Positions 8,363-16,450 of a stretch of DNA of 64,000 nt are shown piece after piece (the stretch's first letter is position 1; every line of letters starts with the position of its first letter). Source of the DNA: Chloroflexota bacterium (GTDB taxonomy: Bacteria > Chloroflexota > Chloroflexia > Chloroflexales > Roseiflexaceae); the NCBI GenBank assembly GCA_018969485.1, contig JAGWYG010000006.1, positions 17,203 to 81,202 on the forward strand, read 5' to 3'. Made by a program: the position numbers and the translations under genes. A model generated the notes under the pieces. The model was not told the origin of the DNA. It worked only from the letters and a program-made list of their open reading frames with translations, and did no database searches.

Positions 8363-9478
8363 ATGAGCGAGGCCGAAACCGACAGCTATGGGCTGTCGAA
8401 CGTCGTCAGCGGCGCCGAGGTCGCGGCGCCAACATTGCCATATCTGCCGCGCGAGCCCCAGCACTATCGCCCGGCGATCGGTCTCGTCGGATGTGGTGGC
8501 ATCGCCGCACAGCACCTGGCAGCCTACCGTGCCGCCGGTTACCGCGTCGTCGCCTTGTGCGACCGCAATCTGCACAAAGTTCAGGAACGTGTCGCGACCT
8601 ACTTTCCCGATGCGGCGGCCTACACCGATGTGGCGCAGCTGCTCGCGCGCGACGACATCGAGGTCGTCGACCTGACGCCACACCCGCACGACCGGGCCGA
8701 CATGATCGCCGCCGCGCTGGACGCCGGCAAGCACGTCCTCAGCCAGAAGCCATTCGTCCTCGACCTCGACGTCGGCGAGCGGCTGGTCGAACTGGCCGAC
8801 CGGCGCGGGCTGAGGCTGGCCGTCAACCAGAACGGGCGCTGGGCGCCACACTTCGCGTATCTGCGCGCCATGATCCAGGCCGGGCTGCTCGGCGATCTCA
8901 CCAGCGTCCGGTGCAGCGCCGGATTCGATCACTCATGGACCATCGAGACGCCGTTCAATCGGGTGCGTGACCTGGTGCTGTTCGATTTCGCCATCCACTG
9001 GTTCGACATCATCACCGCGTTCTTTGGCGAGCGCGCGCCGCAACGGGTGTTCGCGACCAGTGCCCATGCGATCGGCCAGCGCGCCTGGCCACCCTTTCTG
9101 GCCCATGCCACCATCGACTACGGCGATGCGCTGGCGGCGATCGCCTTCAACGCCACGGTGGTGTACGGCCAGCACGATCGCACGACGATCTGCGGCACGC
9201 TCGGCACGGCGGTGAGCCAGGGGCCGAGCCTGTCGGAGCAGCAGGTGACGATCGATACCGCCGCCGGCACCAGCCGCCCGGCGCTGACGGGCACCTGGTT
9301 CCGCGAGGGATTTCATGGCACGATGGCCGAGCTGCTATGCGCGATTGAAGAGCGCCGTGAGCCCGCCAACGGCGCCCGCGAGAACCTGCGCAGCCTGGCG
9401 CTGGCGTTCGCCGCCGTCGCCAGCGAGCGCACCGGCGCCGCAGCCGTGCCGGGCAGCATCCGTCGCCTGCCTGCGTGA
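8363..9478 (+). CDS. Gfo/Idh/MocA family oxidoreductase
   Basis: A 371-residue NAD(P)-dependent dehydrogenase of the Gfo/Idh/MocA family, whose members oxidise or reduce sugars, sugar acids and cyclitols. After a roughly 35-residue lead comes the Rossmann motif IGLVGCGGIAAQHLAAY, then the acidic residue in VVALCDRN. The usual EKP motif is SQKPFVLD, and the C-terminal substrate domain has the expected His in FDFAIHWFD. The ATG at 8363 follows AAGGGAGG by nine bases and starts 16 bases after the repressor gene. A second family member follows directly, suggesting two dehydrogenation steps on related compounds, or paralogues with different stereochemistry. Confidence 0.9.
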   Translation: MSEAETDSYGLSNVVSGAEVAAPTLPYLPREPQHYRPAIGLVGCGGIAAQHLAAYRAAGYRVVALCDRNLHKVQERVATYFPDAAAYTDVAQLLARDDIEVVDLTPHPHDRADMIAAALDAGKHVLSQKPFVLDLDVGERLVELADRRGLRLAVNQNGRWAPHFAYLRAMIQAGLLGDLTSVRCSAGFDHSWTIETPFNRVRDLVLFDFAIHWFDIITAFFGERAPQRVFATSAHAIGQRAWPPFLAHATIDYGDALAAIAFNATVVYGQHDRTTICGTLGTAVSQGPSLSEQQVTIDTAAGTSRPALTGTWFREGFHGTMAELLCAIEERREPANGARENLRSLALAFAAVASERTGAAAVPGSIRRLPA

Positions 9479-9498
9479 ATCAGGAGAGGAGCAGTACC

Positions 9499-10569
9499 AT
9501 GGCCCCGATTCGTGTCGCCGGGATCAACTTCGAGCACTTCCACATGGGCGACCTGTTGCGCATGGTCCATGAGCATCCGGGCGCCGAGCTGGTGGGCATC
9601 TGCGATGAGCAGCCCGAGCGCATGCAGGCCGCCGCCGCCAACTTCGCCATTCCCGCCTCGCGCGTCTTCACCGATCCCCACGCCTGTCTGACCGCCACCA
9701 CTCCCGACCTGGTCATCCTGTGTCCGGCGGCGGCGCGTCACGGCGAATTCGTCGAACTGGTCGCGCCCTATGGCGTCCACATCATCGTCGAGAAGCCGAT
9801 GGCCGCCACGCTCGCCGAAGCCGACCGCATGCTCGCGGCGATGGCGGCGGGCGGCAAGCAACTGGCGATCAACTGGCCGCTGGCCTGGTATCCGCCACAC
9901 GTGACCAGCAAGCGGCTGATCGATGCCGGCGTGATCGGCGACGTCATCGAGGTGCATTACTACGATGGCAACCGTGGGCCGCTCTGGCACACCGCCGACA
10001 AGCTCGAGCAGACGCCGACCACCGCGATGAAGGCGGCGAGCTGGTTCTACCGCGCCGCCCAGGGTGGCGGCTCGCTGCTCGACTATCTGGGGTACGGCAC
10101 CACCCTGGGCACCTGGTTCATGGACGGTCGCGCACCGCTCGAGGTTACCGCCGTCGTCGACTCGACCGCCGGGCTGGAGGTCGACGAGCACAGCATCACC
10201 ATCGCGCGCTATGCGCATGGGCTGTCGAAGTTCGAGACGCGCTGGGGTACCTTCACCGATCCATGGACGCTGCAGCCACAGCCAAAGTGTGGCTTCGTCA
10301 TCGTCGGCAGCGAGGGCACGATCAGCTCCTACGATTACGAGCCGACCATCCGGGTCCAGACGCGCGCCAACCCGGCCGGCGAGGTGCTGCCAGTCGATGA
10401 ACTGGCGCCGCCTCACCAGAACCCGATCCAGTACATGATCGACCGGATCGTCAGCGGCCGGCCCGTCACAGGGCCGTTGTCGCCGGCGATCTGCCGCATC
10501 GGCCAGCAGATCGTCGACAGCGCGGTGCTCAGCGCCCGCGAGCGTCGCACCGTCGCGCTGGTCTCGTGA
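9499..10569 (+). CDS. Gfo/Idh/MocA family oxidoreductase, second copy
   Basis: A 356-residue dehydrogenase of the same family as its upstream neighbour but only distantly alike. The nucleotide-binding start reads RVAGINFEHFHMGDLLRM, so the classic GxGxxG glycines are replaced (G-I-N-F-E-H-F). The EKP motif is intact in IIVEKPMAATLAEADRM. The active-site region reads GGSLLDYLGYGTTLGTWF, without the usual His. It probably still binds a dinucleotide but may act on a different kind of substrate, or bind it differently. The ATG at 9499 has the AGGAGAGGA site. It sits 20 bases after the first dehydrogenase in the GntR-headed operon. Confidence 0.85.
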   Translation: MAPIRVAGINFEHFHMGDLLRMVHEHPGAELVGICDEQPERMQAAAANFAIPASRVFTDPHACLTATTPDLVILCPAAARHGEFVELVAPYGVHIIVEKPMAATLAEADRMLAAMAAGGKQLAINWPLAWYPPHVTSKRLIDAGVIGDVIEVHYYDGNRGPLWHTADKLEQTPTTAMKAASWFYRAAQGGGSLLDYLGYGTTLGTWFMDGRAPLEVTAVVDSTAGLEVDEHSITIARYAHGLSKFETRWGTFTDPWTLQPQPKCGFVIVGSEGTISSYDYEPTIRVQTRANPAGEVLPVDELAPPHQNPIQYMIDRIVSGRPVTGPLSPAICRIGQQIVDSAVLSARERRTVALVS

Positions 10570-10579
10570 GTGCATGGCT

Positions 10580-10604
10580 GGCCGCACCTGTCCGGGGTGC
10601 GGCC
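10580..10604 (+). promoter_or_regulatory. Intercistronic hairpin
   Basis: A 9-bp perfect GC stem (GGCCGCACC / GGTGCGGCC) with a 7-base loop lies between the second dehydrogenase and the SIS gene, 19 bases before the GTG start. There is no T-tract, so it looks more like an mRNA-stability or partial-termination element inside the operon than a full terminator. Confidence 0.5.
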
Positions 10605-10623
10605 GCCAGATGAAGGGGGGCCT

Positions 10624-11406
10624 GTGACCATCGATCCTGCTGCCGCGCTCGCCTATCTCGACGAAGCGCACGCGATCGTCGAGCGCATCCGTGCCACGCA
10701 GCTCGGCCCGCTCGGCGATGCTGCACGCATCTGCAGCGACAGCATCGCCGCCGGCGGCCTGGTGCACCTGTTTGGCACCGGGCACTCACGCATTCCGGTC
10801 GAGGAGATCTTCCCGCGCCATGGCAGCTTTCCGGGTTTCCACCCGATCGTCGAGCTATCGCTGACCCATCACACGCAGGTCGTCGGCGCGAACGGGCAGC
10901 GTCAGGCGATGCACATCGAGAAGCTCGAAGGCTTCGGCGAGGTCATCCTGCGCAACTTTGTGTTCGGCCCACACGATAGCTTCATCATCTTCTCGAACGG
11001 CGGCGTGAATGGCGTGGTGATCGACGTGGCGCTCGGCGCGCGCGCCCGCGGCATGCCGGTGATCGCCTGTGTCTCGCTGGCGCATTGCCAGGCCTCGACG
11101 GCGCGGCACCGCTCGGGTCAGCGGCTGATCGACATCGCCGATGTCGTGCTGGACAACTGCAGCCCGGCCGGCGATGCGATGGTGGCGATCGACGGGCTGG
11201 AGTACCCAGTCGGGCCGGGATCGACGATCGGCTACGCGACGCTGGTCAACGCGCTGAAATGCCTGGTGGCCGGCGAACTGACGCGACGTGGCCAGCCGCC
11301 GCTGGTGCTCACCAGTGGCGTCCTGATCGGCGCGGAGCGCTCGGCGCAGCTGTTCGATGCCACCTACGATGACTACCGCGCGCGGGTGCGCCAGGTGTAC
11401 GGGTGA
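10624..11406 (+). CDS. SIS-domain phosphosugar-binding protein (UPF0309-like)
   Basis: A 260-residue protein with one SIS (sugar isomerase) domain. The phosphate-binding region reads GGLVHLFGTGHSRIPVEEIF, and a second conserved patch reads SFIIFSNGGVNGVVIDVA. SIS domains bind phosphosugars and catalyse aldose-ketose isomerisation, or sense them. The single-domain length and lack of a fused regulator match the UPF0309 type found in sugar-use operons. The start is most likely GTG at 10624, after AAGGGGGG; the upstream ATG at 10573 lies before the hairpin and has no ribosome site. Its stop overlaps the next gene by four bases (GTGA), indicating translational coupling to the SDR dehydrogenase. 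Confidence 0.82.
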   Translation: MTIDPAAALAYLDEAHAIVERIRATQLGPLGDAARICSDSIAAGGLVHLFGTGHSRIPVEEIFPRHGSFPGFHPIVELSLTHHTQVVGANGQRQAMHIEKLEGFGEVILRNFVFGPHDSFIIFSNGGVNGVVIDVALGARARGMPVIACVSLAHCQASTARHRSGQRLIDIADVVLDNCSPAGDAMVAIDGLEYPVGPGSTIGYATLVNALKCLVAGELTRRGQPPLVLTSGVLIGAERSAQLFDATYDDYRARVRQVYG

Positions 11407-12182
11407 GCGCCGCGAGCCCGCACGGGCGCGTCGCCGTGGTGACTGGCGCGGCCAGCGGTATCGGCCGGGCGGTGGCCGGGCGATTTGCTGCCGGGGGCGC
11501 CAGCGTCGTCGGCATCGACGTCGACACCGCCGGGCTGGCGACGCTGGTCGATGAGCTCGGACGAGCAGGTGGCCGGGCTACCGCATACACCTGTGACGTC
11601 GCCGACCCGGTGGCGGTCGCCACGACCATCGATGCCGTGGTGCGGCAGCATGGTGGCATCGACGTGCTCTTCAACGGCGTCGGCGTCAGCGGCCGGCGCT
11701 GGGGCGATGGCCCGGTCGATCGATGCAGCCTCGAGGCGTGGCAGCGGGTGCTGGAGCTCAACCTCACCAGCATGTTTCTGGTCTGCCGCCATGCGATGCC
11801 GTCGATCTGCGCGCGGCGCGGCGCCGTCATCAACCTCGCGTCGGTGCTGGGCATCGTGGGTGGCGACGAGGACTTCGCGACCCATGCGTATGCTGCCAGC
11901 AAGGGGGGCATCATCGCGCTCTCGCGGGCGATGGCCAGCTACTATGCCCCACAGGGCGTGCGCGTCAATGTCATCGCTCCGGGGCTGATCGCCACGCCGA
12001 TGAGCGCCCGGGCCCAGCAGAATCCGCAGATCGTCGCGCGGCTGGCCACGCTGCAGCCGCTCACTGGCACCTTCGGCCAGCCCGACGATGTCGCCGCCGC
12101 CGCATGGTACCTGGCATCCGATGATGCGCGCTTCGTCACCGGGATCGTGCTGCCTGTCGATGGTGGCTGGACCGTTCGTTGA
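11403..12182 (+). CDS. Short-chain dehydrogenase/reductase (SDR)
   Basis: A 259-residue classical SDR that uses NAD(P) to oxidise a hydroxyl or reduce a carbonyl. All core motifs are visible: TGAASGIGRAVAGRF near residue 15 for cofactor binding, an NNAG variant (FNGVGVSG), the catalytic Ser in INLASVLGIVGG, and the YAASK catalytic Tyr-Lys pair. The acidic residue in VVGIDVDT after the second strand suggests NAD(H). The start is GTG at 11403, overlapping the SIS gene stop. Place in operon: fifth gene behind the GntR repressor. Confidence 0.9.
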   Translation: MSAASPHGRVAVVTGAASGIGRAVAGRFAAGGASVVGIDVDTAGLATLVDELGRAGGRATAYTCDVADPVAVATTIDAVVRQHGGIDVLFNGVGVSGRRWGDGPVDRCSLEAWQRVLELNLTSMFLVCRHAMPSICARRGAVINLASVLGIVGGDEDFATHAYAASKGGIIALSRAMASYYAPQGVRVNVIAPGLIATPMSARAQQNPQIVARLATLQPLTGTFGQPDDVAAAAWYLASDDARFVTGIVLPVDGGWTVR

Positions 12183-12209
12183 CCCTGGCGTTGAATGAGA
12201 GAGAGACCC

Positions 12210-13244
12210 ATGACGACATCTTTGCCGCTGCTGCCCACCAGCGTGATTGGCTCGTACGCCTGGCCGGCGTGGTTGCACTCGGCGCTCGCCGCCGCCGAGC
12301 GCGGCGACTACGGCGTCGATGACATGCGCGAGGCCCAGGACGACGCCGTCGACCTGGCACTGCGCGATCAGGCCGACGCCGGCGTCGACATCGTGACCGA
12401 CGGCGAGATGCGCCGCGCCGGATTCTTCACCGCGGCGTTCTACGGCCACCTGACCGGGCTGCGCGAGCTCGCGCCACGCCGCAAGGTCGGCGTCGCCGGT
12501 CATGACCAGCGCGAGAGCTACGAGGCGGTCGAGGCGCTGCAGGCTCCGGGCGGCCTGGGATTGGTGGACGAGTACCGTTATGTGCGTCAGCGTACCGATC
12601 GGCTGATCAAGATGCCCTGTGCCGGCGCCTACACGCTCGCCGGCCGCATCAAGCCGGGTGCGGTGTACCGTGATCGTATGGCAGTAGCGCAGGCGTTGGC
12701 CGTGATCATCAACACCGAGCTCAAGGCGCTGGTGGCCGATGGTGCGACGTTCATCCAGATCGATGAGCCATCATACGCCGTGCACCCCGATGCGCCGCGC
12801 GAGTTCGTCGAGCTGTTCAACGCGACGGTCGCCGGGGTCGAGGCGAAGATCGGCCTGCATCTCTGCTTTGGCAACTATGTCGGCCGGCCGGTGGCCCGCC
12901 GCAGCTACCGGCCGCTGTTCCCCCACATCCTCGACGTCCACGCGCACCAGTTTGCCCTCGAGTTCGCCAACCGCGAGCTGGCCGAACTGGCGCTCTGGCA
13001 GGAGTTCCCCAACGATCGCGAGCTGGCTGCCGGGCTGATCGATGTGAAGAACTATCACGTCGAGACGCCGGAGGAGGTCGCGCAGAACATCCGCGAGGCG
13101 CTGCGCTTCATCGCCCCGGAGCAGTTGAGCGTGGTGCCCGACTGCGGCTTCAGCCAGACGGCGCGCTGGGCGTCGCGCGCCAAGCTGCGCGCCATGGTGG
13201 CGGGAACCCGGATCGTGCGCCGTGAGCTGACCGGCGAGGCGTGA
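12210..13244 (+). CDS. MetE-C-like (cobalamin-independent methionine synthase II family) zinc protein
   Basis: A 344-residue TIM-barrel protein of the UROD/MetE superfamily, similar to the catalytic C-terminal half of cobalamin-independent methionine synthase. The family start is LPTSVIGSYAWPAW. The zinc ligands can be placed: His and Cys in KIGLHLCFGNY, a Glu in FALEFANREL, and Cys in VVPDCGFSQTARW. Short stand-alone relatives act as methyl- or alkyl-transferases on thiols, such as coenzyme M transferases. The N-terminal folate half of MetE is missing, so true methionine synthesis is unlikely. The ATG at 12210 (MTTSLPLL) is preferred over 12195. It is the last gene of the GntR-headed operon; a role in moving or removing a methyl or S-linked group of the substrate is inference. 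Confidence 0.82.
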   Translation: MTTSLPLLPTSVIGSYAWPAWLHSALAAAERGDYGVDDMREAQDDAVDLALRDQADAGVDIVTDGEMRRAGFFTAAFYGHLTGLRELAPRRKVGVAGHDQRESYEAVEALQAPGGLGLVDEYRYVRQRTDRLIKMPCAGAYTLAGRIKPGAVYRDRMAVAQALAVIINTELKALVADGATFIQIDEPSYAVHPDAPREFVELFNATVAGVEAKIGLHLCFGNYVGRPVARRSYRPLFPHILDVHAHQFALEFANRELAELALWQEFPNDRELAAGLIDVKNYHVETPEEVAQNIREALRFIAPEQLSVVPDCGFSQTARWASRAKLRAMVAGTRIVRRELTGEA

Positions 13245-13292
13245 GCGGCTCGGCTCCATGAGCGGGGCTCTCCGGCCGTGCGGTGATCATGC

Positions 13293-13328
13293 ATCTGCGC
13301 CGCGTGGGGTTACCCACGCGGCGCAGAT
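13293..13328. terminator. Strong hairpin between convergent operons
   Basis: A perfect 16-bp stem (ATCTGCGCCGCGTGGG and its complement) around a 4-base GTTA loop, 48 bases after the MetE-like gene and about 125 bases after the end of the opposing gene. No long T-run follows. Its position between converging operons fits a bidirectional terminator. Confidence 0.75.
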
Positions 13329-13451
13329 CTGGTTTCGGCACGATGAGGAGCATCGTGCGCACGATGCGATGTCCTGCGGCGGCGCCCGCCGCATGCCAGG
13401 GCGAGCCAGGCCGGCCACGCCGCCACGGCGGACGGCGGCCCGTCCGAGTGA

Positions 13452-13817
13452 TCAGGTGCGCGGGCGCAATGTACGCATCAGCGCCATGCCGCCGAGCATC
13501 ATCGCCGCAGCCAGCGCCAGCCAGATCACCCGCAGATCGTCGGCGCCACCCGACTCAGGCATCTGCGCCGGCACCGGCGTCGCCGTCGGCGGTGCCACCG
13601 TCGGCACGACCGTCGGCGCGGTCGTCGCCGTCGGTGCACGTGTCGCGGTCGGCGGTATCGCGCTGGCCGTCAGCTGCGCCTGAACCGTGGCCAGCGGCAA
13701 CTGCGTCGGTGCCAGCGTCGGCCTGGTTCCCTGCGCGCGCCCGGGCGCCGCATCGACCACAGTCGTCAGCGTCAGTGCGATCAGCGCGATCGCCAATGCC
13801 CAGACATAGGTTCGCAT
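13452..13817 (-). CDS. Small exported Pro/Thr-rich protein with sortase-like C-terminal tail
   Basis: A 121-residue protein of unknown function. An N-terminal signal peptide (MRTYVWALAIALIALTL, with likely cleavage after VDA or RAQ) is followed by a Pro/Thr/Ala-rich stalk of about 55 residues. It ends with QMPESGG, a hydrophobic segment (VIWLALAAAMMLGGMAL) and a basic tail RTLRPRT. This order of xPxSG-type motif, helix and Arg tail is that of LPXTG-like cell-wall sorting signals, though the motif is not canonical; a simple C-terminal membrane anchor is the alternative. I prefer the ATG at 13817 (GGGGAC upstream); an ATG at 13832 overlaps the preceding gene's stop. It is the last gene of a three-gene operon. 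Confidence 0.65.
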   Translation of the reverse strand: MRTYVWALAIALIALTLTTVVDAAPGRAQGTRPTLAPTQLPLATVQAQLTASAIPPTATRAPTATTAPTVVPTVAPPTATPVPAQMPESGGADDLRVIWLALAAAMMLGGMALMRTLRPRT

Positions 13818-13828
13818 CGTCGTCCCCA

Positions 13829-15028
13829 TCATTTCACCACGACATTGATCGGGCTTTCGACCACGCCGCCACTCGAATCGACGTCACCGAAGGCCTCATT
13901 ATAGGTGTCACCCAGCACATACACCCGATACGAACCGGGCTGGGCGAAGCCGACGAAGTTCGAGCGATCGGCATCAGCGGCGAACGAGCTCAATGTGATC
14001 GTCTCGCCAGGCTGCAGCACCTCGACGCGCCATGTCGAGCCAGAATCGGCGATGTCACTCCAGGGCAGCAGCGGCGCCGGCTCGCGGCGCGGCGCGATGT
14101 ACAGATCGACCCAGAACGGCTGCGTCGGACGATCGGTGATGTTGGTGACGCTCACCAGGATCTCGACCGGATCACCGACGGTCGGCTGCGCCGGACGCAC
14201 GTCCTGGATCACCGTCACCAGCAACGGCCCAGCAGGCAACGGCGTGGCGGTCGGCGGCGGTGTGGCCGTCGGCGGCGGCGGCGTGGCCGTCGGCGGCGGC
14301 GGTGTGGCCGTCGGCGGCACAATCTCCACTGTCGGCGGCGCGGTCGGCGTCACGGGCAGCGCCGCGGGCTGGCCAAAGCTATTGATGACCAGCACCAGGC
14401 CGATGATCACCGCAAGGCCCAGCACCGCAGTGCCCGCGAACCACAGATACTGCCCGGAGCGCTCGGGTGGCGCCTCGGCCGCCGGTGCCGCCGCCGGTGC
14501 TGCCACCGGCGTATCATTTGAGCGCACCGCAATCCGGGGCAGCGGGTTGGTCTCTGACGAACTCGGTGGGCTGGGCACGATTACCGGCGCGACCGGTGGT
14601 GCGGCGCTGGGCGGCGGCGTGATGATCGGCGCTGGCACGACCGGTTCGGCGGGAGCGAGCAGCGGCCGCGGCAGCCGCTGGCGCAGAATCGATGCCAAGG
14701 CTGTCGGCCCGTACGGGCCAGGATGCGCGACATCGAACCCGACCGCAAGCATCGCACCCTCGCGGCCGATCGTCACCAGCGCCGGACGCTGTCGCAGCAG
14801 CCGATAGGCGGCGAGGATGGCCGTGTCGCCGCCAGTGCGGCCGCACAGCGCCACCGACGCACGCTGCGCCTCGGGCGTGTTCTCCAGTTCGCGGGCGTCG
14901 CGTACGACGATGAAGTCGTAGCCAGCCTCGGAGATCGCCCGCCCCAGCGGCTGCAGATCAGTGTAGGCCACCCCGATCGCGATCGCGAGGGTCGGATCGA
15001 CGTCCTGCTCGGGTGTCGTCTCGTCCAT
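13829..15028 (-). CDS. Single-pass membrane protein with outside CARDB-like domain
   Basis: A 399-residue protein of unknown function. Residues about 12-125 form an alpha/beta domain that looks cytoplasmic (LAIAIGVAYTDLQPLGRAI and on) and resembles a receiver-like fold without clear phospho-acceptor motifs. A Pro/Ala linker leads to one membrane helix at about 198-218 (WFAGTAVLGLAVIIGLVLVI). It is followed by a Pro/Thr repeat stalk built of TATPPPP units (about 232-268). The last 125 residues form an outside beta domain with a CARDB-like pattern (VGDPVEILVSVTNITD, then YRVYVLGDTYNEAF). It starts 9 bases after the coiled-coil gene stop and overlaps the small surface-protein frame. A structural or sensory link across the membrane is plausible. 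Confidence 0.68.
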   Translation of the reverse strand: MDETTPEQDVDPTLAIAIGVAYTDLQPLGRAISEAGYDFIVVRDARELENTPEAQRASVALCGRTGGDTAILAAYRLLRQRPALVTIGREGAMLAVGFDVAHPGPYGPTALASILRQRLPRPLLAPAEPVVPAPIITPPPSAAPPVAPVIVPSPPSSSETNPLPRIAVRSNDTPVAAPAAAPAAEAPPERSGQYLWFAGTAVLGLAVIIGLVLVINSFGQPAALPVTPTAPPTVEIVPPTATPPPPTATPPPPTATPPPTATPLPAGPLLVTVIQDVRPAQPTVGDPVEILVSVTNITDRPTQPFWVDLYIAPRREPAPLLPWSDIADSGSTWRVEVLQPGETITLSSFAADADRSNFVGFAQPGSYRVYVLGDTYNEAFGDVDSSGGVVESPINVVVK

Positions 15029-15037
15029 AGCTTCCGT

Positions 15038-16228
15038 CTAACTGACGTACGCGAAACGCAACGTCCGACCGGAGGCCTCGCCAGGGCGCAACGTATCAGC
15101 CATGTCGACGCGCAGAACCTGTGCGAGCGCGGCGACGTCGTCGGCAGTGATGTTGAGTTCGAGCAGCCGCTGCTCGTAGCGCAACAGTTGGACATTCCGG
15201 ATGCCGTTCGCCCGGCTGATCTGGTCGATGAGCTCGGATGCGATCACGAAGTTGCGCACGTCGCTGACTTCGACGTGGAACCGGTTGGCGGCAGTCTCGC
15301 CTTCGGCCTGCGCGGCGTCGGGTGGCGTGACTTGGCGCGTCTCGGCGCGCGGCGGCACGGCGGGTGGCGGTGGCGCTACCGGCGGTGGCACGACGGGCGG
15401 CGGCGACACAACCGGCGGTGGCACGACGGGTGGCTTGGCTGCTGGCGTTTCGCTGCGCGGCGCCGGCGGGACGGGCGTGCTACCGACCGGCCGCACCGGC
15501 TGAGGCGGCGGTGCTACCGGTGGAGTGGCGCGCGGCGCGGGCGGCGGCGGCGGCGTAGGGCGTGGCGCGGGCGGCACGACTCGCGGCCGCTCGGCAGGTG
15601 GCTCGGCGGCGCCAGCGGGGTTTACGGCGCCGGTGATCTGGAAGAGATCGGCCAGAGAGCGCTGCAGGCCCGCGAGACGGTCGCTGAGTGAGCGCGTCTC
15701 GGTGCGCAGCCGATCGCGCTCCTCGTAGGCATCCTGCAGCATCTGCGCAACTTCGGTCTCCGCCTGCTGGCGCATCGCATTCAGGTCGGCTTCGGCCTGT
15801 TGCAGGTCGTGGGTGATCCGGCTCTGCGCCTCGGCTTCGCGCCGCGCCAACTCGGCTTCGGTGTGCTGGCGTAGCTGCTGCATCTCGGCCTGCGCCTGGA
15901 TGCGCATCTGGTTGATCTCGGCAGTGGCGGCCGCACGCTCCTGCGCACTCTGGGCGCGAAGATCGGCGATCTCCTTCACCAGCAGATCGCGGGCATTCTG
16001 CTGCTCGAGACGCATCTCGCGATACCGGCCGAGCAAGAGCTCAGCTTCCTGCTCCATCTGGCGCGTGAGCGTGCTGGCGAACTGGACGGCTTGCTCAATG
16101 CGCGCCTGGATTTGCTGATCGACGGTCTGATAGAGGCTCAGACGCTTGTGGGCCCACTCGCTGAACCGCTGCTCGTCTTCAAACGCAGCAGACTGACCGC
16201 CGGGAGTGCCTCCTGGATTTGTGTCCAT
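15038..16228 (-). CDS. Cytoplasmic coiled-coil protein with Pro-rich linker
   Basis: A 396-residue protein of unknown function with no membrane segment or signal peptide. Residues about 20-195 are a nearly unbroken heptad coiled coil rich in Gln, Glu, Arg and Ala (for example EAELLLGRYREMRLEQQNAR). A Pro/Val/Ala linker of about 100 residues follows, then a folded C-terminal domain of about 85 residues (NRFHVEVSDVRNFVIASELI onward). The overall plan recalls DivIVA-like or other polar scaffold proteins, but no specific family is recognised. The ATG at 16228 has a GAGAGG site; the frame extends 21 codons upstream without support. It is first in a three-gene operon whose promoter is at 16417-16445, leaving a leader of about 180 bases. 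Confidence 0.72.
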   Translation of the reverse strand: MDTNPGGTPGGQSAAFEDEQRFSEWAHKRLSLYQTVDQQIQARIEQAVQFASTLTRQMEQEAELLLGRYREMRLEQQNARDLLVKEIADLRAQSAQERAAATAEINQMRIQAQAEMQQLRQHTEAELARREAEAQSRITHDLQQAEADLNAMRQQAETEVAQMLQDAYEERDRLRTETRSLSDRLAGLQRSLADLFQITGAVNPAGAAEPPAERPRVVPPAPRPTPPPPPAPRATPPVAPPPQPVRPVGSTPVPPAPRSETPAAKPPVVPPPVVSPPPVVPPPVAPPPPAVPPRAETRQVTPPDAAQAEGETAANRFHVEVSDVRNFVIASELIDQISRANGIRNVQLLRYEQRLLELNITADDVAALAQVLRVDMADTLRPGEASGRTLRFAYVS

Positions 16229-16416
16229 CGCGGAACCTCTCTCGCCAGTTGCGCTTCGCCGTTCAGGAGCACGTCGCCGGGCAGTGAACAATCGCCGTCC
16301 GGGCTGTGCGCCACGCTCGACGGGTATGCCTCACAGGCGCACCGGACAAACAACCCCGCAGTTCCGACAGCTTGCTGTGCCGAACTGACCGCGCTGGGTG
16401 CCCTGTTTCCGGAGCG

Positions 16417-16445
16417 AGTATAGCATAGTGACTTGTGAGCGTCAA
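16417..16445 (-). promoter_or_regulatory. Promoter of the coiled-coil operon
   Basis: Minus strand: TTGACG (16445-16440), a 17-base spacer, TATACT (16422-16417), with TGC directly before the -10. The -35 box ends only five bases from the end of the small transposable element at 16451. Confidence 0.8.
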
Positions 16446-16450
16446 GCATC

